A stretch of DNA of 64,000 nucleotides from the NCBI GenBank assembly GCA_022843485.1, contig JALHNM010000001.1, positions 186,001 to 250,000 on the forward strand. The letters are read 5' to 3'. Position numbers and translations under genes: made by a program. The notes below the pieces were generated by a model. The model was not told the DNA's origin. It made no database searches and saw only the letters and a list, made by a program, of their open reading frames with translations. Positions 24,714 to 33,056 of this stretch are shown in pieces. The first letter of the stretch is position 1; the number at the start of each line of letters is the position of its first letter. Source of the stretch: Fimbriimonadaceae bacterium. Lineage in GTDB: Bacteria > Armatimonadota > Fimbriimonadia > Fimbriimonadales > Fimbriimonadaceae.

Positions 24714-25682
24714 GTGCCGCGCGTCTCCGTCCTCGTCCCGAGCTACGGCCACGCCCGGTTCCTGCCTGCGTGCCTGTCGAGCCTCCAAGGGCAGACCTTC
24801 GAGGACTGGGAGGCGGTCGTGCTGGACGACCAGAGCCCGGACGACAGCCTCGAGGTCGCCCGGAGGTTCGCCGCGGACGACCCTCGATTCACAGTGGGGC
24901 TGAACCCAAGGAATCTCGGGACGTACGGGAGCTTGGCCCGCGCCCTCGGGCTCGCGACGGGGGGCCTGATCGCGGTACTCAACTCGGACGACGTCTGGCA
25001 CCCGGAGAAGCTCTGGCGCCAGGTCTCGCTGCTGGATCGGCAAGGGGACGCGCCGCTCGTTTACGCGCTCGGGCGGCAGATCGACGAGGAGGGGCGGGAC
25101 CTCCCTGCGGACGTCCACACCGATTGGCCGTCAGGCGAGCGGCACGACCTCTTGCCGAGGCTCCTGGAGGAGAACCGCGTCCTGGCGAGCGGCGTCGTCT
25201 TCCGGCGAGAGGCCGCCCGGTTCGACGGGGCTCTGCGGACGTCCGGCGACTGGGTCGCCCTGCTGGAAGCGGCCTGGAGAGGACCGGTCGCCTGCGTCGC
25301 CGAGCCGCTCGTCGGATGGCGCCAGCACGGCTCGAACTCGTACCGCCTCAGCCCCCGCCAGGCGGACGAAGAGGCAAAGGTACGGGAGGCGATCCTAGCC
25401 CAGGAGGCGGCATGGCGAAGGCGCGTGCCCGGCCCGGAAACGCCGTTTCGCCTCGGGGCGTGCTCGATGCACCTGCTCGCCTTGCGGGTCTACTTCGGGG
25501 ACGTTCGGGCGGCCCGCCTCGAGGCCCGACGGCTCCTCGGGCTGAGGCGGGACCGTGCGGCCCTACGGCGGGCACTCGCAGCCTGGCTCCCCCTCGGCCG
25601 AACCCGGCCCCGGATGTGGCCCGGGGCCGACGACGCTACATATCCTGAAGGCCGAACCCAGGTCTCCCTCCGGTTGTCCTAG
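24714..25682 (+). CDS. Glycosyltransferase family 2 protein
   Basis: A 322-residue GT-A enzyme from GTG 24714. It begins VSVLVPSYGHARFLPACLSSL, continues with VVLDDQSPDDS and has the metal-binding D-x-D-like motif VLNSDDVWHP near residue 85, then LASGVVFRREAARFDG (acceptor side). The C-terminal 90 residues are Arg/Leu-rich, perhaps a membrane-associated helix pair. It transfers a sugar from a nucleotide donor to an unknown acceptor. It is divergent from the GT4 gene. Confidence 0.9.
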   Translation: MPRVSVLVPSYGHARFLPACLSSLQGQTFEDWEAVVLDDQSPDDSLEVARRFAADDPRFTVGLNPRNLGTYGSLARALGLATGGLIAVLNSDDVWHPEKLWRQVSLLDRQGDAPLVYALGRQIDEEGRDLPADVHTDWPSGERHDLLPRLLEENRVLASGVVFRREAARFDGALRTSGDWVALLEAAWRGPVACVAEPLVGWRQHGSNSYRLSPRQADEEAKVREAILAQEAAWRRRVPGPETPFRLGACSMHLLALRVYFGDVRAARLEARRLLGLRRDRAALRRALAAWLPLGRTRPRMWPGADDATYPEGRTQVSLRLS

Positions 25683-25689
25683 GCCCCGC

Positions 25690-25704
25690 TTTCAGGTCCT
25701 GAAA
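25690..25704. repeat. Perfect inverted repeat TTTCAG-gtc-CTGAAA
   Basis: Six-base arms with a 3-base loop lie 8 bp after the GT2 stop. There is no T tract, so it is a weak terminator at best; it could equally be an operator for the small gene at 25760. Confidence 0.3.
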
Positions 25705-25759
25705 CTTCGGACGTGCCTCTGTGAGTAGTCGTCCTCAGAGCCAGTCACTGGAGAGCGCG

Positions 25760-25951
25760 ATGAAGATGACCGACTTCGAGACCCGTCGAGACCTCAAGGA
25801 CGTCGAGATCGAACTGACCCGCGAAGAGGCGGAAGAGATGCTCGACTACCTTCGGTGCCTCCTCTCGTCGCGGGGGGTGCCGCGGATCTACCTCACGCAG
25901 CTCCACGGCCAGGCGGTCGAGCGCGAGCTCTCGGTGGTGTTGGCCCCCTGA
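25760..25951 (+). CDS. Small acidic protein of unknown function
   Basis: A 63-residue protein from ATG 25760, chosen because GGAG (25750-25753) precedes it by 6 nt. A GTG at 25721 gives 76 residues without such a site. The sequence is MKMTDFETRRDLKDVEIELT, then helical EEAEEMLDYLRCLLSSRG and a short strand region with YLTQLHGQAVERELSVVLAP. It looks like a compact alpha/beta protein. No family is recognised. It sits alone between the glycosyltransferase and the NfeD-flotillin operon. Confidence 0.6.
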   Translation: MKMTDFETRRDLKDVEIELTREEAEEMLDYLRCLLSSRGVPRIYLTQLHGQAVERELSVVLAP

Positions 25952-25986
25952 GCCCGATCCCCGCAACCTTTCTGACCCGATCCGGA

Positions 25987-25992
25987 TAGAAT
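25987..25992 (+). promoter_or_regulatory. -10-like hexamer TAGAAT for the NfeD-flotillin operon
   Basis: TAGAAT is followed by 8 nt and ATG 26001, with no Shine-Dalgarno sequence. This is the same geometry as at 38836. Confidence 0.5.
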
Positions 25993-26000
25993 CGAGCGGA

Positions 26001-26645
26001 ATGCTCGCCCTTTACGCGTTCACCTTGATCGTTGGTGGGGGTCTCGTGCTCTTCTCCGCGTTGGGCGGCGCGATGGGGCACGGGGACGTCTCGGCGGCCG
26101 GGGACGTTCCCCACGACCTCGGGGGGCACGACGGGCCCGGCCACAGCGAGGCGGCGATGCACAACACGGACGCCCAAGGGCCAGGGCACGACCTTCGGGA
26201 GGGCCTCTCGGGGGCAGGCACGCTATGGCTCCCGTTCCTCTCGTTCCGGTTCTGGACGTACGCCCTTGCCACCTTCGGGGCGATCGGGCTCGCCTTGACG
26301 CTGCTCAAGGCGGCCGCCGAGCCGATGGCCGGGCTGATCGCGGCCGGTGCTGGGCTCGGTCTCGGGTGGGTCGCCGCCTACGCAGTCCAGGCCCTCAGCC
26401 GACCGGACTCGAACAGCGCCGCCGCCCAGGAGGACTTCTTGGGGGCGCTCGGACGGATGACGGTCGCGACCCGGGCGGGTGCCCCAGGGAAGGTGCGCAC
26501 GACCGTGAAGGGCGACGTCATCGACATGGTGGCCCAAAGCGAGGATGGAACCGACATCGCGGCGGGCGACGAAGTCCTGATCGTCGGGTTCGAAGGGGAT
26601 CGGGTGCGCGTGGCCCGGAAGGATCAGTTTCTCGGTTTGGAATAA
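26001..26645 (+). CDS. NfeD-like membrane protein with C-terminal OB fold
   Basis: A 214-residue protein. The first membrane segment (1-23) is followed by a His/Asp/Gly-rich loop (about 26-66), then three further hydrophobic segments (72-135). A C-terminal OB-fold domain (about 145-214) has the NfeD phrases LGALGRMTVATRAGAPGKV and AAGDEVLIVGFEGDRVRVA. NfeD proteins work with SPFH/flotillin partners in membrane-domain organisation and stress resistance, and two SPFH genes follow after 3 bp. The His-rich loop is unusual and may bind a metal. Confidence 0.85.
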   Translation: MLALYAFTLIVGGGLVLFSALGGAMGHGDVSAAGDVPHDLGGHDGPGHSEAAMHNTDAQGPGHDLREGLSGAGTLWLPFLSFRFWTYALATFGAIGLALTLLKAAAEPMAGLIAAGAGLGLGWVAAYAVQALSRPDSNSAAAQEDFLGALGRMTVATRAGAPGKVRTTVKGDVIDMVAQSEDGTDIAAGDEVLIVGFEGDRVRVARKDQFLGLE

Positions 26646-26648
26646 GAC

Positions 26649-27944
26649 ATGGATATTGCACAGATACTAGAAGGCCTTGGCCTCATGGGGCTCGCGATCA
26701 TCGGGGGCGTCGCGCTCCTCGGGTTCGTCGTCCTCGCGTTCGTCGTCGTGAACACGTTCCGGCGCATCTGCGGGCCGAACGAGGCGCTCATCGTCTCCGG
26801 CCTCTTGAGCGGCAGCAAGATGGACGGGAAACGGCGCGGCTTCCGAGCCATCGTCGGCGGGCCGTGCTGGTCGATCCCCGGCTTCACGAAGGTGGAGCGG
26901 CTCGCGCTGACCCTGATGGAAGTACCGATCACCGTCCGCAACGCCTACTCGAAAGGGGGCATCCCAATGAATGTCGAGGCCATCGCCAACGTCAAGGTCT
27001 CGAGCGACCAACGGGTGATCTCGAACGCGGTCGAGCGGTTCCTCGGGCGCGACGTGAACGAGATCCGGCGGGTCGCGAAGGAGACGCTCGAGGGGCACCT
27101 CCGTGGGGTCGTGGCGACACTGACCCCGGAACAGGTGAACGAGGACCGCCTGGTCTTTGCCGAGGCCCTCACACGGGAGACTGAGGAGGACCTCGTCAAG
27201 CTGGGACTCCACCTCGACACGCTCAAGATCCTCCACGTGAGCGACGAGAGCGGCTACCTGGACGCCACGGGCCGTAAGGCGATCGCCAACGTAGTCCGCG
27301 AGGCGACGATCGCGGAATCGGACGCCAAGCGGGCGGCGGAACAGGCCGAATCGGCGGCCCTCGGTCGGGCCAGCGTCGTCGCCGCCGAGTGCGAGGCCAA
27401 GGCCCTGCGGCTCCGGAACGAACTGCGCCGGATCCAGGCCGACCTCCTCGCCACCGTCAACTCCGAGGAAGAACGGACCACCGCAGCCGCCCGGGAAGCC
27501 CGGGCCACGGCAGAGCAGCGCTTACAGGAGGTTCGCGCCAGGCTCGAAACGCTTCGACTCCAGGCCGAACAGGTGCTCCCGGCCGAGGCGAACCGCCAGG
27601 CCGACGAGCTTCGGGCCCGTGGGCGCGCCGCGATCATCCGGGAGCGTGGCCGGGCTGTGAGCGAGACGCTGAACCTACTCCACGCGTCCTGGCAAAAGGC
27701 CGGGCCGAGCGCCATGCAGATCGCCCTCATCGAGGACATCGAGAAGATCCTCGCCGCCGCGGCCGAAGGCGTGGCGAAGGTCAAGGTCGACGCGATCAGC
27801 GTGATCGACTCGGGCGACGGGCAGGCCCTTTCGAACACGATGAACTCCTACCCACTGATGCTCGACAAGGTCTTCGACGCGGTCCACCGGGCGACCGGGA
27901 TCGACGTCCCCGGCACGGTCAGCAAGCGGGAGGGGCGCTCGTGA
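26649..27944 (+). CDS. Flotillin-like SPFH protein, copy 1
   Basis: A 431-residue protein: one N-terminal membrane segment (12-38), an SPFH domain (about 40-215: CGPNEALIVSG, then VEAIANVKVSSD and TLEGHLRGVVATLTPEQVNEDR), and a long Ala/Glu/Arg coiled coil (about 225-345) ending in the C-terminal scaffold region. Flotillins oligomerise in the membrane and organise lipid microdomains. It overlaps the second SPFH gene as GTGA and follows nfeD by 3 bp, so the three are one operon. It is about 35-40% like the next gene by eye in the SPFH domain, consistent with an old duplication. Confidence 0.9.
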   Translation: MDIAQILEGLGLMGLAIIGGVALLGFVVLAFVVVNTFRRICGPNEALIVSGLLSGSKMDGKRRGFRAIVGGPCWSIPGFTKVERLALTLMEVPITVRNAYSKGGIPMNVEAIANVKVSSDQRVISNAVERFLGRDVNEIRRVAKETLEGHLRGVVATLTPEQVNEDRLVFAEALTRETEEDLVKLGLHLDTLKILHVSDESGYLDATGRKAIANVVREATIAESDAKRAAEQAESAALGRASVVAAECEAKALRLRNELRRIQADLLATVNSEEERTTAAAREARATAEQRLQEVRARLETLRLQAEQVLPAEANRQADELRARGRAAIIRERGRAVSETLNLLHASWQKAGPSAMQIALIEDIEKILAAAAEGVAKVKVDAISVIDSGDGQALSNTMNSYPLMLDKVFDAVHRATGIDVPGTVSKREGRS

Positions 27945-29239
27945 ACCTCCCCGCCATCCTCGCGGTCGTCGGCGGGGTCGTCGCCACCGGCATCGGGTTG
28001 CTCCTCTTGAGCCTGAGAGCCCTGTTCTACGTCTGCGGCCCGAACCAGGTGCTGATCTTCAGCGGCACGAACCGGCGGGCGGGCGACCGGGTCGTCGGCT
28101 ACCGGATCCTGAAGGGCGGCAACACGTTCCGCAAGCCGTTCATCGAACGGGTCGACGGGCTCGACCTGACGAACATGATCATCGAGCTCAACGCGACCGG
28201 GGCGTACGGCAAGGGCGGCGTGCCGCTCAACGTGCAGGGCGTCGCGAACGTCAAGATCGCCGGGCACGAACCGGTCCTGAACAACGCGATCGAGCGGTTC
28301 CTCGGTAAGCCTCGCACCGAGATCATGGCCATCGCCAAGGCCACGCTCGAAGGCTCGCTTCGGGGCGTGCTCGCGACCCTCACCCCCGAGCAGATCAACG
28401 AGGACCGCAACCTGTTCGCCGAGCGGCTCGTCGCCGAGGTCGAGCAGGACATGACCTCGCTCGGCCTCGTCGTCGATACGCTCAAGATCCAGAACATCAC
28501 GGACGACGTCAAGTACCTCGACTCGATCGGGCGTATCCGGAACGCCGAACTCCTGAGCTCGGCGCGGGTCGCGGAGGCCAACTCCCGGTCCGAGTCTGCC
28601 ATCCGCAGCGCCGAGAACGGCCTCCAGGAAGTGCAAGCCCAGATCGAAGCCCAGATCTCGGTCGCCAAGGCCGAGGCCGATCGGCGCCTCGCCGACGCCC
28701 TCTCTCGTCGGGAGGCGGTCGTCGCGGAAGAGAACGCCGCCGTCGCCGCCCTCATGGCCAAGGCCGAAGCCGAGATCGAGGTCCAGAAGGCCAGGATCGA
28801 GCAGGCCCGCCGCCAGCTCGAGGCGGACGTGATCGCCCCCGCCCAAGCCGAGTGCGAGGCCCTCGAACAGCGGGCCCGGGCGGACGTCGCGCCCATCATC
28901 GAGGACGGACGGGCCCGCGCCGCCGCCCTCGACCAGCTCGCCGCCTCCTGGGCCCTCGCCGGTGACCGGGCCCGCGAGATCTTCCTGCTCCAAAAGCTCG
29001 AGCCGATCGTGAGGCAGCTCACCGCGACGATCGCCGAGACCCACGTCGATAAGCTGACCGTCATCGGCGGCGGGGGCGGCGGGAACGGGATCGACGCCGG
29101 GAGGCTGATCTCCCTCAACACGCAGTTCAAAGAGGTCTTCGGGATCGACGTCGCCGAGAAGCTCGCCCGGCTGGGCGAGCCGAAGCCGGAACCAACCCCG
29201 TCCCTCCCCCCGAAGCTCAGAGAGGACGACGAGGGGTAG
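27941..29239 (+). CDS. Flotillin-like SPFH protein, copy 2
   Basis: A 432-residue protein from GTG 27941, which overlaps the copy-1 stop (GTGA). The upstream open frame to 27389 is a shadow inside copy 1. It has one N-terminal membrane segment (5-28), the SPFH domain (CGPNQVLIFSG, VQGVANVKIAGHE, TLEGSLRGVLATLTPEQINEDR), a coiled coil with repeated EAQ/KAEAE phrases, and a C-terminal region ending in a charged tail (EPKPEPTPSLPPKLREDDEG). It probably forms hetero-oligomers with copy 1. Confidence 0.9.
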   Translation: MNLPAILAVVGGVVATGIGLLLLSLRALFYVCGPNQVLIFSGTNRRAGDRVVGYRILKGGNTFRKPFIERVDGLDLTNMIIELNATGAYGKGGVPLNVQGVANVKIAGHEPVLNNAIERFLGKPRTEIMAIAKATLEGSLRGVLATLTPEQINEDRNLFAERLVAEVEQDMTSLGLVVDTLKIQNITDDVKYLDSIGRIRNAELLSSARVAEANSRSESAIRSAENGLQEVQAQIEAQISVAKAEADRRLADALSRREAVVAEENAAVAALMAKAEAEIEVQKARIEQARRQLEADVIAPAQAECEALEQRARADVAPIIEDGRARAAALDQLAASWALAGDRAREIFLLQKLEPIVRQLTATIAETHVDKLTVIGGGGGGNGIDAGRLISLNTQFKEVFGIDVAEKLARLGEPKPEPTPSLPPKLREDDEG

Positions 29240-29290
29240 GTCTGAAGACCCCACTTTGAACGGGCGGGCACCCGGCTTAGCGAACACCCG

Positions 29291-29312
29291 GGGCCGGACG
29301 GTTGGTCGGCCC
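29291..29312. terminator. Hairpin GGGCCG...CGGCCC in convergent spacer
   Basis: Perfect 6-base arms lie 51 bp after the flotillin stop, extended by an AC/GT pair with one bulged G. A second short hairpin, GGTGG-ac-CCACC, is at 29346-29357. Neither has a T tract. They could end transcription from either side of this 128-bp spacer only with help. Confidence 0.3.
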
Positions 29313-29367
29313 AGACCCGGCTACCGGTCGCCGCCGGGCTCTGGTGGTGGACCCACCGAGCCCGACG

Positions 29368-31038
<1,671 letters not shown>

Positions 31039-31109
31039 CCCCGGGCCGGTCTGTACCGGGTGGCCCTACCGGATTAAGGAACGTTAACGCGGGAATCCCA
31101 GTTCCGAGC

Positions 31110-32276
31110 TCAGTCCATCCGGGGCGCCTCGTCCATCGCGAAGCTGAGCGTCCGCTCCCGGCCCGCCTGCCAGACCCGAACCCGAACCTGGTCTCCCGGG
31201 CGCGCCGGGGAGACGATCGCGAAGAATTCGGCCGGGCCGGCCACCGTCCTCCCGTTGATCTCGAGGATCACGTCCCAGTCCCGCATCCCGGCCCTGGCCG
31301 CCGCCGTGTTCGGGAGGATCGTCTGGACGAGCACCCCCCTTTCTGGCGGGTCGCTGGGAGCCTGGACGAGCTCACGGAGCTGCCGTCGGGCCTCCGGGAT
31401 CGAGAGCACGCTTTGGTCTCGCCAAATCTTTACGCCTAAAGTTCCATATTTCGCGTACCCGTTCTTCAGGATGTCGTCCACAACTTGGCGCACCCGGTTC
31501 ACCGGGATCGCGAAGCCGATGCCGATCGAGCCCCCACCGATGCTGGCGATCGCCGTGTTGATCCCGACGAGCTGGCCCGCCGAGTTGCACAGGGCCCCAC
31601 CAGAGTTGCCCTGGTTGATCGCGGCGTCGGTCTGGATGCCGTCGATGAACAGCGAGTTCCCCTCGCTCGGCAGCGGCCGCCCGACCGAGCTCACGACACC
31701 CACGCTGAGCGTGTTCTCGTAGCCGAGGGGGTTGCCGACCGCCAACACCCACTCCCCGACCTCGAGCTTACTGCTATCGCCAAGTTCAGCAGGCTTCAGG
31801 CCTAATTTTTCGACTTTGAGGACGGCCAGGTCCGAGCGGGGGTCGGAGCCGACGATCCGGGCCTTGGCGCTTTGGCCGTTCGAGAACGTGACGGTCACCC
31901 CGTCGACGAGCCGCCTTCGGAACCCCATTGAGGCTCGGATGACATGGTTGTTGGTGACGATGTAACCGTCCGGGCTGATGACCACGCCCGACCCCGAGCC
32001 GGCGTCCCTCGTCACCCGCTCCCCGAACCAGGTCTCTCCCTGCACCTGGGTGTCGATACTCACGACACTCGGGAGGATCTTCTTCGCCGTTGCCCGGAAG
32101 TCGGCCTCCGAGGCGGTCTCGAGCGAGGCCTGGCGTACCGTCGCCGGGGGCCTTGTCATCACCGTCGACAGGCTCCTCGCCTCCAGCCAGCGGGTGAGCT
32201 GGATCGCCCCGAACGATCCTGCGAACACGGCGACGCCCACGCCGAGGCTCAAGCCGATCAGTGTCCCTTTCCTCAT
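31110..32276 (-). CDS. HtrA/DegP-type trypsin-like serine protease with PDZ domain
   Basis: A 388-residue protease from ATG 32276; upstream in-frame sequence to 32882 is non-coding in character. One N-terminal membrane segment (about 5-29) anchors it. The trypsin-like domain has the full triad: H111 (TNNHVI), D149 (DPRSDLAVLKV) and S225 (QGNSGGAL). A PDZ domain fills residues about 290-388 (GVLVQTILPNTAAARAGMRDWDVILEINGR, abridged). Proteases of this type degrade or refold misfolded periplasmic proteins, or act in stress signalling. It is about 70 bp from the R3H ATPase start and 47 bp from the M50-like gene, both on the same strand. Confidence 0.93.
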   Translation of the reverse strand: MRKGTLIGLSLGVGVAVFAGSFGAIQLTRWLEARSLSTVMTRPPATVRQASLETASEADFRATAKKILPSVVSIDTQVQGETWFGERVTRDAGSGSGVVISPDGYIVTNNHVIRASMGFRRRLVDGVTVTFSNGQSAKARIVGSDPRSDLAVLKVEKLGLKPAELGDSSKLEVGEWVLAVGNPLGYENTLSVGVVSSVGRPLPSEGNSLFIDGIQTDAAINQGNSGGALCNSAGQLVGINTAIASIGGGSIGIGFAIPVNRVRQVVDDILKNGYAKYGTLGVKIWRDQSVLSIPEARRQLRELVQAPSDPPERGVLVQTILPNTAAARAGMRDWDVILEINGRTVAGPAEFFAIVSPARPGDQVRVRVWQAGRERTLSFAMDEAPRMD

Positions 32277-32288
32277 CGTCCCACCCGG

Positions 32289-32294
32289 GATATA
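32289..32294 (-). promoter_or_regulatory. -10-like hexamer TATATC for the HtrA-type gene
   Basis: The minus strand reads GGTATATC then 12 nt to ATG 32276. The adjacent GTGGGACG could also act as a weak ribosome-binding region. The -10 call rests on the TATA core. Confidence 0.35.
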
Positions 32295-32323
32295 CCGGGC
32301 GGCCGGGCGGTGCGTTCCGGGCC

Positions 32324-33010
32324 TCAGGGACGGGGGCTCGCCGGGGCCCACGCCCGCTTCAACGAAGTCCCCACACAAAGGATCGAGACAACGAGCCAGC
32401 CGCTCGCCCAGGCGATGGCCGGGACCCCGCTCAAGCCCTCGAGGATCCTCGCGTCGCTCTGGACCTCCGTCGTGGCCGTGAGTGTGAACAGGGCGAGGAA
32501 CGCCTGGAGGCTCGTGAGGCACTGTTGAAGTCCGAGGAACTGGGCGGCGAAGGTGAGTTGGACGCCTCGGAGCCACCACGCCGCTGCGGCCAAGGCGGCG
32601 AGCCAGAAGAGGCCGCTCATGATTCCGATCAAGTCTCCCCTTACAAAGAACACCATACTGAAGAGCAAGAACCCGAACGTGAGCCACAGCATGCGTCGGG
32701 CCGTCTCGGGGGTGCGAGCACCCGCGATGAGGAGCCCGCCTATGATCGCCGCCCCCGTGTACCCGGCCGAGGCGACCAAGAGGATCGAGCCGCCCCGCAC
32801 GGGCGCAAGGCCCGACCCGTCCGCAAACACGAGGATCCTCTGAGCCTCGCCCCCAGTGAGCACCGCCGTGAGGGCGTGGCAAAGCTCGTGGATGTGGGTG
32901 TTGAGGTAGACGAGCGGCAAGACGACGGGCCGGAGATGGGGCACGGACCAGAGGAGGATCGATGCCCCAGTCGCCGCAAGTAGTGCCTGTTGATCGCGTC
33001 GGAGCTTCAC
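32324..33010 (-). CDS. M50B-like membrane metalloprotease
   Basis: A 228-residue polytopic protein from GTG 33010. The zinc motif HELCH (H41, E42, H45) follows the first hydrophobic segment, as in M50 family (peptidase_M50B-like) proteins. Later segments include AGYTGAAIIGGLLIAGA and further membrane helices up to the C-terminus. The third metal ligand is not certain; an Asp in a later helix would be expected (the RGDLIG segment is a candidate). Members are intramembrane or membrane-associated metalloproteases or inactive relatives. Substrate unknown. It is just upstream of the HtrA-type gene on the same strand. Confidence 0.75.
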   Translation of the reverse strand: MKLRRDQQALLAATGASILLWSVPHLRPVVLPLVYLNTHIHELCHALTAVLTGGEAQRILVFADGSGLAPVRGGSILLVASAGYTGAAIIGGLLIAGARTPETARRMLWLTFGFLLFSMVFFVRGDLIGIMSGLFWLAALAAAAWWLRGVQLTFAAQFLGLQQCLTSLQAFLALFTLTATTEVQSDARILEGLSGVPAIAWASGWLVVSILCVGTSLKRAWAPASPRP

Positions 33011-33056
33011 CTTCTAAGCTCTACTGGCCTTGCGGGCCTTGAGATGCGGGTGAGGT

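Noticed and set aside
29240-29367. Strong intrinsic terminator after the flotillin operon
   Set aside because: Hairpins are present but there is no T tract on either strand, so only a low-confidence entry was kept.
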